From NCBI GenBank assembly GCA_934511365.1, contig CAKSWC010000007.1, positions 43,094 through 107,093 of the forward strand: 64,000 nt of DNA, given 5' to 3'. Under the pieces are notes generated by a model. The model saw only the letters and a program-made list of their open reading frames with translations. It was not told where the DNA came from and did no database searches. The DNA is from an uncultured Eubacteriales bacterium. GTDB lineage: Bacteria; Bacillota; Clostridia; Oscillospirales; Acutalibacteraceae. A program made the translations under genes and the position numbers. Below, one piece after another: positions 18,365-26,224 of this stretch; within the stretch, counting starts at the first letter, position 1, and every line of letters starts with the position of its first letter.

Positions 18365-18374
18365 GTTATAGAAT
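18346..18374 (+). promoter_or_regulatory. promoter of the PT-rich lipoprotein gene
   Basis: TTGACA (18346-18351) and TAGAAT (18369-18374) are 17 bases apart and embedded in the preceding terminator. Confidence 0.7.
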
Positions 18375-18455
18375 TAATGCATAAATATGCTGTGTTTCGC
18401 CATTTTTGCCGAAAGCGTCAGTGTAAAAATCTTCAAACAAAAGAAGGAGAAAATC

Positions 18456-19355
18456 ATGAAAAAAACAATGCGCATTATTGCCGTTGTGCTCTGCCTTGTT
18501 CTTGCAGTTTCGGCGCTGTCCGGCTGCACAATCAAGCTGAACGTCACGGTCAACAACCAGGGTGGCTCGTCCTCACAGGTCAACAACAATCCGACCCCTA
18601 CCCCGACTCCGACCCCCACGCCCACTCCGTCCTCAACACCGGCAAGCACTCCGGCTTCCGATGCATCAAAGCCTGCTGAAAGCAAGCCTGCCGATTCTTC
18701 AAAACCGGCTGACGCAAAGCCTGCCGATTCAAAGGAGCTTTCCTCCTCTTCATCAAAAGAGGACATCGTTGCCGAATATGTAACCGTATACAACACCACC
18801 AAAAAGGCCGGAACCTTCAAGGGTCACGACACAATGGAGCTTGTTGAGGTTATGATTGACGGCAAGGACAACTCAATGATCAAGAACGCCGGAAAGAGCT
18901 TCGTTAAGGCTGAGGGAAAGGATATGCCGCTTCCGCCGTATTCCGACGATAACCCGAGCATGGAGTGCCTCACCACCGCCGCGGACATTGCAACCGCAAC
19001 CTACACCGACAACGGCGACGGAACCGCAACCATCAAGCTCGTTCCCATTGCAACAACCAACTCGAAGAAGTTCTCAGACGCTCAGGGCAATATGTTCAAC
19101 GTCATGGAGGACGTTAAGCCCACCGTTGAGGGCATCAGCATCCTCAAGTGGTCGCAGGGAACAACGGACGACAATGTTGTTCTCAAGTGTGACGGAAGCT
19201 ATTGCGAGGTCACCTATGACAAGGCGACAAAGATGATGACAAAGGCGGATTACACCCTCATCACCATCGCCGAGGTTCAGCACGCCAACATCCTTATCTT
19301 CAAGGACAAGAGCGCAACCGCAAAGTTCGATTACAAGATGCTTTATCCCGGTTAA
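18456..19355 (+). CDS. lipoprotein with Thr-Pro and Lys-Pro-Ala linker
   Basis: A 299-residue product with a lipoprotein signal ending in the lipobox LSGC (Cys23). A low-complexity Pro-Thr then Ser/Lys-Pro-Ala linker (about 45-95) probably spans the cell wall, and a ~200-residue beta-rich C-terminal domain follows. The C-terminal part shares layout with the secreted protein at 42490-43446 (a G-D-G/S-x-T-x-TIKI/L strand and a late C/P-x-G-S-x-x-x-x-V-T strand pair), suggesting paralogues with different anchors. No known family recognised. The ATG follows AAGGAGAAAATC. Monocistronic, bounded by a promoter and a terminator. Confidence 0.8.
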   Translation: MKKTMRIIAVVLCLVLAVSALSGCTIKLNVTVNNQGGSSSQVNNNPTPTPTPTPTPTPSSTPASTPASDASKPAESKPADSSKPADAKPADSKELSSSSSKEDIVAEYVTVYNTTKKAGTFKGHDTMELVEVMIDGKDNSMIKNAGKSFVKAEGKDMPLPPYSDDNPSMECLTTAADIATATYTDNGDGTATIKLVPIATTNSKKFSDAQGNMFNVMEDVKPTVEGISILKWSQGTTDDNVVLKCDGSYCEVTYDKATKMMTKADYTLITIAEVQHANILIFKDKSATAKFDYKMLYPG

Positions 19356-19371
19356 TTAAAATCCGAACCCC

Positions 19372-19401
19372 AAAGGCTGTCTTTAAAAGGCAGCCTTTTT
19401 T
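19372..19401 (+). terminator. terminator of the lipoprotein gene
   Basis: AAAGGCTG (19372-19379) pairs with CAGCCTTT (19391-19398), followed by T to 19401. Confidence 0.85.
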
Positions 19402-19459
19402 GATTTTCCGTAGTATATTTTCCGCGCGGCGGTTTATGATAAAACATATAAACCCTCGC

Positions 19460-19496
19460 TTGACAAGTAACGTCATTTGCGTTACAATTACGTTAT
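19460..19496 (+). promoter_or_regulatory. promoter and operator of the RelB/RelE-type module
   Basis: TTGACA (19460-19465) and TACAAT (19483-19488) are 17 bases apart. GTAACG (19467-19472) and CGTTAC (19480-19485) form an inverted repeat across the spacer and -10 box, and a further ACGTTA follows at 19490-19495. This fits autorepression by the antitoxin. Confidence 0.75.
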
Positions 19497-19509
19497 CGGA
19501 GGTGTTATT

Positions 19510-19818
19510 ATGGAAAAGTCAACAACTTTGAATTTAAGGGTCAATCCGGCCGTGAAAGAGCGCGCCGAAACCGTGCTTTCTGCTCTCGGAATACCTATGT
19601 CAACGGCGATAGATATGTATTTGAATCAGATTTACCTTACCGGCGGAATACCGTTTGCCGTAACTCTTCCGAAAGCTCCGGACAGTGTTAATGCCGATAT
19701 GATGACACAAAACCGGCTTGAAGAAAAACTTATGCACGGTATTGATGAGGCAAAGGCAGGAAAAACGCACGATGCCGCAAAAGCGTTTGATGATTTCAGA
19801 AAGAGCCGCCGAACATGA
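19510..19818 (+). CDS. RelB/DinJ-family antitoxin
   Basis: A 102-residue ribbon-helix-helix antitoxin. The N-terminal STTLNLRVNPAVKERAETVL and SALGIPMSTAIDMYLNQI are the usual RHH strand and helices of RelB/DinJ proteins; the charged C-terminal third would wrap the toxin. The ATG follows GGAGGTGTT. Its stop overlaps the toxin start (ATGA), the usual translational coupling. The operator overlapping its promoter suggests that it represses its own transcription. Confidence 0.88.
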   Translation: MEKSTTLNLRVNPAVKERAETVLSALGIPMSTAIDMYLNQIYLTGGIPFAVTLPKAPDSVNADMMTQNRLEEKLMHGIDEAKAGKTHDAAKAFDDFRKSRRT

Positions 19819-20156
19819 AAGAATACGAAGTTAAAATTACGGACGAAGCCTTATCTGATATGGCGCAAATATACGATTATATTGCAGGAAATCTCTTATC
19901 ACCGGAAAATGCAATCGGTCAATATAACCGCATAGCGGAGGCGGTATTGAAGCTTTCTTATTTGCCGGAAAGATTTCATATTATTGATGTTGAACCATGG
20001 AAATCCAAGAGATTAAGAAGAATGCTCGTTGACAATTATTCTGTTTTTTACATTGTGGACGGCGATTTTGTTATTGTAACGGCTGTTCTTTACAGCGCAT
20101 CGGATATTGAAAAACGCTTGAAGCGGAAAGATTTTGACGGAGAGTTTAAAATCTGA
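19815..20156 (+). CDS. RelE/ParE-family toxin
   Basis: A 113-residue toxin of the RelE/ParE superfamily. Family features include the opening strand YEVKITDEALSDMAQIYDYI, the central arginine/lysine patch KSKRLRRMLVDNYSVFYIVDGD and the closing strand VVTAVLYSASDIEKRL. Whether it cuts ribosome-bound mRNA (RelE-like) or poisons gyrase (ParE-like) cannot be told by eye; pairing with a RelB/DinJ antitoxin favours the first. Intact, with no frameshift. Confidence 0.87.
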   Translation: MKEYEVKITDEALSDMAQIYDYIAGNLLSPENAIGQYNRIAEAVLKLSYLPERFHIIDVEPWKSKRLRRMLVDNYSVFYIVDGDFVIVTAVLYSASDIEKRLKRKDFDGEFKI

Positions 20157-20164
20157 AATCAGCC

Positions 20165-20193
20165 TTGACAACATACCCCAAATTGACTATACT
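20165..20193 (+). promoter_or_regulatory. promoter of fba
   Basis: TTGACA (20165-20170) and TATACT (20188-20193) are 17 bases apart, immediately after the toxin gene. Confidence 0.8.
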
Positions 20194-20237
20194 TTTATGC
20201 GGAAAGATATTTCAAATTCATTTAAGGAGTGGATATT

Positions 20238-21179
20238 ATGCCATTAGTAACAACAACTCAGATGTTTAAGGACGCTTATGAGGGCGGCTACGCCATCGGC
20301 GCTTTCAATGTCAACAACATGGAAATCATTCAGGGTATCACCGAGGCGGCCAAAAAGCTCAACGCTCCCCTCATTCTTCAGGTATCAAAGGGCGCAAGAG
20401 CCTATGCAAACCATACCTATCTTGTGAAGCTTGTTGAAGCTGCGGAAAAGGAAACCGGACTTCCTATCGCTCTTCACCTTGACCACGGCCCCGATTTTGA
20501 AACCTGCAAAAGCTGCATTGACGGCGGCTTTACCTCCGTTATGATTGATGGCTCACATCTTCCCTATGAAGAAAATGTTGCGCTCACAAAAAAGGTTGTT
20601 GATTATGCTCACGCTCACGGCGTTGTTGTTGAGGGCGAGCTTGGCCAGCTTGCCGGAATTGAGGATGACGTTAATGTTGCCGATGATAAGGCTTGCTTCA
20701 CCGATCCTGACCAGGTTTATGATTTTGTGACCCGCACCGGCGTTGACTCGCTTGCAATCGCAATCGGAACCAGCCACGGCGCATATAAGTTCAAGCCCGG
20801 CCAGAAGCCCCAGCTGCGTTTTGATATTCTTGAGGAGGTTTCAAAAAAGCTTCCCGGCTTCCCAATCGTTCTCCACGGTGCGTCATCGGTTATTCCGGAG
20901 TTTGTTGAAAAAATCAACAAGTACGGCGGAAAAATGCCGGATGCAATCGGCATTCCCGAAGAGATGCTCAGAAAGGCCGCAACAATGGCTGTTTGCAAAA
21001 TCAACATTGACTCCGACCTGCGTCTTGCAATGACCGCCGCAATCAGAGAGCATTTTGCCCTTTATCCCGACCACTTTGACCCGAGACAGTACCTCAAACC
21101 CGCCCGTGAAGCGATTGAGGGTATGGTTGAACACAAGATCAACACCGTTCTCGGCTGCGCAGGCAAGGCAAAAGTATAA
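20238..21179 (+). CDS. fba: class II fructose-1,6-bisphosphate aldolase
   Basis: Zinc-dependent cleavage of fructose-1,6-bisphosphate to DHAP and glyceraldehyde-3-phosphate in glycolysis. The 313-residue product has the catalytic Asp82 and zinc ligand His83 in LHLDHGPDFE. Further blocks are GGFTSVMIDGSHLPYEENV, VEGELGQLAGIED, GTSHGAYK, LHGASSV and KINIDSDLR. The ATG at 20238 follows AAGGAG by 8 nt; a GTG three codons earlier sits on that site and is less likely. Strong promoter and terminator show a single-gene unit. Confidence 0.96.
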   Translation: MPLVTTTQMFKDAYEGGYAIGAFNVNNMEIIQGITEAAKKLNAPLILQVSKGARAYANHTYLVKLVEAAEKETGLPIALHLDHGPDFETCKSCIDGGFTSVMIDGSHLPYEENVALTKKVVDYAHAHGVVVEGELGQLAGIEDDVNVADDKACFTDPDQVYDFVTRTGVDSLAIAIGTSHGAYKFKPGQKPQLRFDILEEVSKKLPGFPIVLHGASSVIPEFVEKINKYGGKMPDAIGIPEEMLRKAATMAVCKINIDSDLRLAMTAAIREHFALYPDHFDPRQYLKPAREAIEGMVEHKINTVLGCAGKAKV

Positions 21180-21196
21180 TTTTATCTGAATAATAC

Positions 21197-21240
21197 AAAA
21201 AAACCAGGGGTGCCGTTTAGGTACCTCTGGTTTTGTTTTG
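21197..21240 (+). terminator. terminator of fba
   Basis: AAAACCAG-GGGT pairs with ACC-T-CTGGTTTT around a short loop, followed by GTTTTG. It lies between convergent fba and purB and has A and T tracts on both sides. Confidence 0.8.
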
Positions 21241-21269
21241 CTTATGACATCTAAGGTGTAAAAGCTGTT

Positions 21270-22703
21270 TCAGACCGAAAGCTCGCTTTTAATCTCCTCG
21301 CCGTCATACCGCGCAAGAATCGGCTTGATGAAAAAGGAGAGGAATTCTTCAACCTGTTCGGCGCTTCTTCCGGTGTATTTTCCGGGGTTAAGCTCGGAAA
21401 GAATCTCCTCTTTTGAAAGCGGAATTCGTTCGTCCTGCGCAATGCGGTCAATGAGGTCGTTTTTTCCGCCCTCAAGCTTAACTTTTGCCGCCGCCTCATG
21501 GGAATAGACGCGGATAATTTCATGGAGCTGCTGGCGGTCGCCTCCGCGCTTGACGGATTCCATCATAATGTTTTCCGTTGCCATGAACGGCAGCTTTTCC
21601 ATCACGCGCTTTTCAATAACTTTTTCATAGACAACAAGTCCGCTTGTAACATTGATGTATATCTCGAGAACGGCGTCGAGCGCAAGGAAGGCTTCCGCAA
21701 CGGAGATGCGCTTGTTTGCGCTGTCGTCAAGTGTGCGCTCAAACCACTGAACCTCGCTCGTGAGCGCCGGATTGAGCGCGTCAACCGTGATGTATCGCGC
21801 AAGGGCGCAGATGCGTTCGCAGCGCATGGGATTGCGCTTATATGGCATCGCGGACGAGCCGATCTGGTTTTTTCCGAACGGCTCCTCCATCTCCTCAAAG
21901 GATTGAAGAATGCGCAAGTCGTTTGCAAATTTATATGCGCTTTGGGCAAAGCCGGACAGCGCGGAAAGGAAAAAGTAGTCAACTTTTCTTGAATATGTTT
22001 GGCCGGAAACGGGAACAAAGCTTTCAAAGCCCATCTCCCTTGCAATCAGTTCTTCCGCCTTTTTAACCTTTTCTCCGTCGCCGCCGAAAAGCTCCATGAA
22101 GCTCGCCTGAGTTCCCGTTGTTCCCTTTGAACCGAGCAGCTTAAGGTTTTTGAGGCGGAATTCAAGCGTTTCAATGTCCTGCGCAAGCTCATACATCCAA
22201 AGCGTTGCCCTTTTTCCAACCGTTGTCAGCTGAGCCGGCTGAAGGTGAGTGTAGGCAAGGCAGGGCAGGTCTTTATATTTTTCGGCAAAGGCGGAAAGAT
22301 TGCGCAAAACCTGCGCGGCCTTTTTGAGGATGATTTTCGATGCTTCGCGCATGATGATTATGTCGGTGTTGTCTCCAACATAGCAGCTTGTTGCGCCGAG
22401 GTGAATAATAGGTTCGGCCTTTGGACACTGGACGCCGAAAGCATAAACGTGGCTCATGACGTCATGGCGGACAAGCTTTTCGCGCTCTTCCGCAATGTCA
22501 TAGTTGATGTCGTCTTTGTGCGCCTCCATTTCCTGAATCTGTTCGTCCGTGATGCCGAGTCCGAGCTGCTTTTCAGCCCTTGCGAGGGCAATCCACAGCC
22601 GCCTCCATGTTCTGAACTTAAAGTTCTGAGAAAAAATCTGCTGCATTTCGTCGCTTGCATATCTTGTTGAAAGCGGAGAAATATATTTATCTTTGTCTGT
22701 CAT
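21270..22703 (-). CDS. purB: adenylosuccinate lyase
   Basis: Catalyses two fumarate-releasing steps of purine synthesis, on SAICAR and adenylosuccinate. The 477-residue product belongs to the fumarase/aspartase superfamily, with the signature loop SSAMPYKRNPMRCE, the early block EPIIHLGATSCYVGDN and TYSRKVDYFF. Length and the opening MTDKDKYISPLSTRYAS match the longer PurB group common in Clostridia. ATG follows AAAGGAGCGC. Monocistronic with its own promoter. Confidence 0.95.
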   Translation of the reverse strand: MTDKDKYISPLSTRYASDEMQQIFSQNFKFRTWRRLWIALARAEKQLGLGITDEQIQEMEAHKDDINYDIAEEREKLVRHDVMSHVYAFGVQCPKAEPIIHLGATSCYVGDNTDIIIMREASKIILKKAAQVLRNLSAFAEKYKDLPCLAYTHLQPAQLTTVGKRATLWMYELAQDIETLEFRLKNLKLLGSKGTTGTQASFMELFGGDGEKVKKAEELIAREMGFESFVPVSGQTYSRKVDYFFLSALSGFAQSAYKFANDLRILQSFEEMEEPFGKNQIGSSAMPYKRNPMRCERICALARYITVDALNPALTSEVQWFERTLDDSANKRISVAEAFLALDAVLEIYINVTSGLVVYEKVIEKRVMEKLPFMATENIMMESVKRGGDRQQLHEIIRVYSHEAAAKVKLEGGKNDLIDRIAQDERIPLSKEEILSELNPGKYTGRSAEQVEEFLSFFIKPILARYDGEEIKSELSV

Positions 22704-22735
22704 TCAAAGCGCTCCTTTAATTATAACTGCCGATA

Positions 22736-22764
22736 ATTATATTATATATCGGGGAAAAAGTCAA
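22736..22764 (-). promoter_or_regulatory. promoter of purB
   Basis: On the minus strand TTGACT (22759-22764) and TATAAT (22736-22741) are 17 bases apart. I see no purine riboswitch or PurR box in the 30-base leader. Confidence 0.8.
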
Positions 22765-22876
22765 ACTAAGACAAAAATACATAAAAACAGTTCGCGAGCA
22801 AAACATATGAAAACGGGAGAAAAAGCGATAAAAAACGAGCACGGCGAACGCAATTCAATTTTTCTTCAAAAAGCTG

Positions 22877-22905
22877 TTGACAAACAAAACCTCTTGTGAT
22901 AAAAT
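22877..22905 (+). promoter_or_regulatory. promoter of rplM-rpsI
   Basis: TTGACA (22877-22882) and TAAAAT (22900-22905) are 17 bases apart, 36 bases upstream of rplM. Confidence 0.8.
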
Positions 22906-22941
22906 TTCAAAGCATTCAGATTTTGATTGGAGGAAAAGAAT

Positions 22942-23370
22942 ATGTCAACCTATATGCCGAAAGCCGGCGACATCACCCGTAAGTGGTATGTCATTGACGC
23001 CGAGGGAAAGCATCTCGGTCACGTTGCCGCAAAGGCTGCCGAGCTTCTCCGCGGAAAACATAAGCCCACCTTCGCTCCCCATGCGGACTGCGGTGACCAC
23101 GTTATCATCATCAACGCCGATAAGGCTGTTCTCACCGGCAAAAAGCTTGACCAGAAGATGTATTATCATCACACCGGATATATCGGTAACATGAAAAAGG
23201 TCAAGTACAGCTCCCTTATGAAAGAAAAGCCTGAGTTTGCAATGACCAAGGCTGTTAAGGGCATGATTCCCGACACCACCATCGGCCGCAAGGCTCTCAC
23301 CAGACTTCGCGTTTATGCGGGCGCAGAACACGCTCATGCAGCTCAGAAGCCCGAAGTTGTTGAACTTTAA
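22942..23370 (+). CDS. rplM: 50S ribosomal protein L13
   Basis: A 142-residue L13. Conserved blocks are [30 protein letters not shown] split by the usual GD ([12 protein letters not shown]), [12 protein letters not shown] and [26 protein letters not shown]. An in-frame TTG lies five codons upstream, but the ATG at 22942 follows TTGGAGGAAAAG with normal spacing. First gene of the standard L13-S9 operon. Confidence 0.97.
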   Translation: MSTYMPKAGDITRKWYVIDAEGKHLGHVAAKAAELLRGKHKPTFAPHADCGDHVIIINADKAVLTGKKLDQKMYYHHTGYIGNMKKVKYSSLMKEKPEFAMTKAVKGMIPDTTIGRKALTRLRVYAGAEHAHAAQKPEVVEL

Positions 23371-23390
23371 TCGAAAGGGAGGAAATGAAA

Positions 23391-23789
23391 ATGTACGAAA
23401 CCACTCCGTTCTTTTACGGCACCGGCCGCAGAAAAAAGTCAATAGCAAGAGTCCGCGTTTATGCAGGCAGCGGCAAGATCACCATTAATGACAGAGATAT
23501 CGACGATTACTTTGGCCTTGAAACTCTCAAGCTCCTTGTTCGCCAGCCTCTTGATGTCACCGACACCAACGGCAAGTTCGACATCGTCTGCCGCGTTGCA
23601 GGCGGCGGCGTTACCGGCCAGGCCGGCGCAATCCGCCACGGTCTTTCAAGAGCTCTTCTTCAGTATGACGCAGAGCTTCGCCTTCCGCTTAAGAAGGCCG
23701 GTCTCCTTACCCGTGACCCGAGAATGAAGGAAAGAAAGAAATACGGTCTCAAAGGCGCTCGTCGTGCACCGCAGTTCTCAAAGAGATAA
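23391..23789 (+). CDS. rpsI: 30S ribosomal protein S9
   Basis: A 132-residue S9 ending in the invariant basic tail with SKR, which reaches the P-site tRNA. Conserved blocks are [33 protein letters not shown] and [27 protein letters not shown] read in parts. Of two in-frame ATGs, the one at 23391 is 8 nt from AAAGGGAGG, while the one at 23385 is only 2 nt away, so 23391 is chosen. Twenty bases separate it from rplM. Confidence 0.97.
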   Translation: MYETTPFFYGTGRRKKSIARVRVYAGSGKITINDRDIDDYFGLETLKLLVRQPLDVTDTNGKFDIVCRVAGGGVTGQAGAIRHGLSRALLQYDAELRLPLKKAGLLTRDPRMKERKKYGLKGARRAPQFSKR

Positions 23790-23806
23790 ATTTTTCAAAA
23801 ATTTTC

Positions 23807-23838
23807 AAGGCTTCGGAGTTGCTTCCGAGGCCTTTTTT
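23807..23838 (+). terminator. terminator of rplM-rpsI
   Basis: AAGGC-TTCGGA pairs with TCCGA-GGCCTT around GTTGCT, followed by TTTTTT to 23838. Confidence 0.85.
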
Positions 23839-23880
23839 CTTGGCTTTCCGCCGGGCTTCTGTCCAAAAATGTAAAGACTT

Positions 23881-23931
23881 TATTACAAACGCTTAATATA
23901 TATTGATTATTGGGGGTTGGGTTGATATAAT
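23881..23931 (+). promoter_or_regulatory. promoter with upstream box shared with the 50478 paralogue
   Basis: TATTACAAACGCTTAA (23881-23896) lies upstream of TTGATT (23903-23908) and TATAAT (23926-23931), which are 17 bases apart. The same 16-bp box with one change occurs at 50366-50381, also exactly 45 bases before the -10 of the paralogous gene. Confidence 0.65.
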
Positions 23932-24024
23932 TTTGGTTAGCTTGTCGAACTCACGTCCGACCCGGTCGGATATAACATATTTTTGAAAAAGGAGCGCGGC
24001 CTGCACGGCCGGAACAAAACGGAT

Positions 24025-24747
24025 ATGAAAGTAAAGGTCAGAGCACATTTTTATTCTCAGCTTGAACGGCTCAAAAGCGAGGGAAACATTTTTGAATATG
24101 TTTTCTGGTGGATAGCACGTTTAACAATGATTTATGCCTGCTTCAAAATGCCGGGGAAGGTTCCTCCTGCGCTTTATCTTGCGATTGTTCTTAACACGCT
24201 CACAACTTTTGCCGTTCCGGTTTTCTCCGTTGTTTTTCCGCAGAAGCTGCTGCTTGGGCGGCTGACTTTCCGGACTCAGACATTTATTGACCTGTTTGTT
24301 CTTACCGGCTGCTTTTTCAACAACTGCGTCAGTACCTACAGTGTCATCAAGTTCTATGACAAATGGCTGCATTTTTTTACCGGAATGTGCTGCGTGTTTC
24401 TTGGAAGCGAGCTTTTGAAAGCACTTTTTCCAAAGGAAAAATTCAGCCGCCGCGCCTCACTTGTCAGTTCGGTCGGTTTTTCCTTTTCCGTAATCGTCAT
24501 CTGGGAAATTTTTGAGTTTCTTGCGGACTTTTTCATTGCCGGTTCAACCAATCAGGGTTATACCGACAGTCCGAATTTTAATATGCTGTTTTTCAAACTT
24601 TTCGGCCGCGGAGCGGGCAATGTCGGCCAATATCCGCTTTATGACACGTTGTTTGACATGATGGCCGCCGTCCTCGGCATCATAATGGCAATCATTATCA
24701 GTCTTGTTCTTGAACGGGTTTTGAAAAGCAGAAAAGGGAAGCAGTGA
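24025..24747 (+). CDS. YjdF/DUF2238-like polytopic membrane protein, paralogue 1
   Basis: A 240-residue protein with about six membrane helices. Family-like positions are the FYDKWLHFFTGM block, the acidic membrane motif VIWEIFEFLADFF and the late YDTLFDMMAAVLG block. It is clearly related to the protein encoded at 50478-51284: both begin with a short basic region and EY-x-x-WW, then LTFRTQ/LSFRTQ, and keep the D-H, W-E-x-x-E-F-x-x-D and DT-x-x-DM residues. Function unknown. The start is uncertain: the ATG at 24025 matches the paralogue length, but a good AAAAAGGAG lies at 23986-23994, nearer to possible CTG/TTG starts. Confidence 0.7.
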   Translation: MKVKVRAHFYSQLERLKSEGNIFEYVFWWIARLTMIYACFKMPGKVPPALYLAIVLNTLTTFAVPVFSVVFPQKLLLGRLTFRTQTFIDLFVLTGCFFNNCVSTYSVIKFYDKWLHFFTGMCCVFLGSELLKALFPKEKFSRRASLVSSVGFSFSVIVIWEIFEFLADFFIAGSTNQGYTDSPNFNMLFFKLFGRGAGNVGQYPLYDTLFDMMAAVLGIIMAIIISLVLERVLKSRKGKQ

Positions 24748-24756
24748 GTGATATCA

Positions 24757-24803
24757 AAAGCTGCAAACGTCAGTGATTCAATGATGTTTGCAGCTTTATT
24801 TTT
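24757..24803 (+). terminator. terminator of YjdF-like paralogue 1
   Basis: A 12-bp perfect stem (24757-24768 with 24786-24797, AAAGCTGCAAAC and complement) is followed by ATTTTT. Confidence 0.85.
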
Positions 24804-24839
24804 GTTTTCCTTTTACGTTTTTCCGCTCCGCCGGCTCAT

Positions 24840-24866
24840 ACGGGGGTCGCTTGAGGCCCCCGTTTT
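24840..24866. terminator. second GC-rich hairpin with T tract
   Basis: ACGGGGG (24840-24846) pairs with CCCCCGT (24857-24863), followed by TTTTCT. It lies 40 bases after the first terminator in a 346-base gene-free gap; the rest of the gap holds the promoter of the next gene and an orphan AAAGGAGG. Confidence 0.6.
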
Positions 24867-25031
24867 CTACGCTTTCTTATATAGCAAAAATCCCCTCTGT
24901 CTCAGCCGCAAAGCGCATTTAAGTCCGCTTAAATTTTCGGTGGTATACATTATTAGTATAAGGCTAAAGGAGGAAAAAGAAAAAGTTTTCAAAAAATTCT
25001 TAATTTTCCTGAAGATTTTTGTTTTTGTTTG

Positions 25032-25060
25032 TTGCATAGCTTCTTTATTTATAGTATAAT
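25032..25060 (+). promoter_or_regulatory. promoter of the cysteine desulfurase gene
   Basis: TTGCAT (25032-25037) and TATAAT (25055-25060) are 17 bases apart. Confidence 0.7.
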
Positions 25061-25093
25061 AAACGATAACTATGATGAGGAGGTATGCCTGTT

Positions 25094-26221
25094 TTGGAAG
25101 TTTATCTTGATAACAGCGCAACAACAAAACCCTGCCCCGGAAGCCGGAAAAGACTCCTTGAGGCCACTGAAATTCTTTGGGGCAACCCCTCCTCTCTCCA
25201 CCAAAAGGGTCTTGAGGCGCAAATGCTCCTTGAGGACGCGCGCGCCTTTATCTCAAAACTTCTCTCCTGCCGAGCGAATGAGGTTTACTTCACTTCCGGC
25301 GGAACGGAAAGCAATAACATTGCCGTTTTCGGTGCGGCGCACGCAATGAAACGCAAAGGAAAAAAGCTTGTTGTTTCCTCTGTTGAACATCCGAGCGTTT
25401 CAAGGGCTTTTGAAACGCTTGAGGAGGAAGGCTTCACCGTTGTTCGCCTCCCGGTTGACCGCTACGGTGTTGTTCCGGTTGAGGAAATTGAAAATGCCGT
25501 TGATGAAAACACCGTCCTTGTCAGCATGATGGCGGTCAACAACGAGCTTGGCTCGGTTGAACCGATTGAAGCGCTCTCGCGTATAGTCAGGGCAAAAAAT
25601 TCTCCGGCGCTCATTCATGTTGACGCGGTTCAGGCGTTTGGAAAAATTCCGCTGAATGTCAAAAAACTCGGCATTGACCTCATGAGCGTCAGCGCCCACA
25701 AAATCCACGGCATAAAAGGCGCCGGTGCGCTCTTTGTTAAAGACAAAGTTCGCCTTGCTCCCCACGTCTTAGGCGGCGGACAGGAGAAAAATGTTCGCCC
25801 GGGGACCGAACCTCTTCCGGCAATCGCTGCGTTTTACGGCGCAGCGGAGGAGCTGGACATCAAAAAATCTCTTGCCTATGTAACGGTACTGCGTGACGGC
25901 TTTTTAAAAAAGCTTTCTGTGCTTGACGGCGTTGTTATCAACAGCGGCGAAAACGCTCTGCCGTATATCATAAATATCTCTCTGCCGGGTCTCCCGTCAG
26001 AGGCTGTGCTCAACTTCCTTTCTTCAAAAGGAATCTATGTTTCCTCCGGCTCGGCGTGCGCAAAGGGACACCGCAGCCCGACCCTCACCGCCGCAGGACT
26101 TGAAATGGAAAGGGTGAATTCTTCGCTGCGGCTGAGCCTTTCAAGGTTCACAACGGAAAAAGAGCTTGACTTCTGCCTTGAGGGTATAAAGGAAGCGCTC
26201 AAAACAATCAGAAAAAAATAA
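25094..26221 (+). CDS. cysteine desulfurase (IscS/NifS family)
   Basis: PLP enzyme that takes sulfur from cysteine as a persulfide for transfer to partners. The probable start is the TTG at 25094: it gives the standard opening M-EVYLDNSATT and lies 10 nt from AGGAGG, whereas the ATG at 25085 is one base from that site. From the TTG the product has 375 residues, with the PLP lysine at 203 (SAHKIHG) and the catalytic cysteine at 322 (SSGSACAKGHRS). The neighbour thiI, 90 bp downstream, points to tRNA 4-thiouridine synthesis as at least one role, as with the desulfurase-ThiI pairs known in Firmicutes. Confidence 0.93.
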   Translation: MEVYLDNSATTKPCPGSRKRLLEATEILWGNPSSLHQKGLEAQMLLEDARAFISKLLSCRANEVYFTSGGTESNNIAVFGAAHAMKRKGKKLVVSSVEHPSVSRAFETLEEEGFTVVRLPVDRYGVVPVEEIENAVDENTVLVSMMAVNNELGSVEPIEALSRIVRAKNSPALIHVDAVQAFGKIPLNVKKLGIDLMSVSAHKIHGIKGAGALFVKDKVRLAPHVLGGGQEKNVRPGTEPLPAIAAFYGAAEELDIKKSLAYVTVLRDGFLKKLSVLDGVVINSGENALPYIINISLPGLPSEAVLNFLSSKGIYVSSGSACAKGHRSPTLTAAGLEMERVNSSLRLSLSRFTTEKELDFCLEGIKEALKTIRKK

Positions 26222-26224
26222 CGT

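Noticed and set aside
19510..20156. Recent horizontal transfer of the toxin-antitoxin module
   Set aside because: Coding style is somewhat more AT-rich than neighbours, but the difference is small, and there are no flanking repeats or mobility genes.
24748..25059. Continuous + frame of 103 codons after the first YjdF-like gene
   Set aside because: It runs through two terminator hairpins and a promoter and has no start site; it is better read as an untranslated gap.
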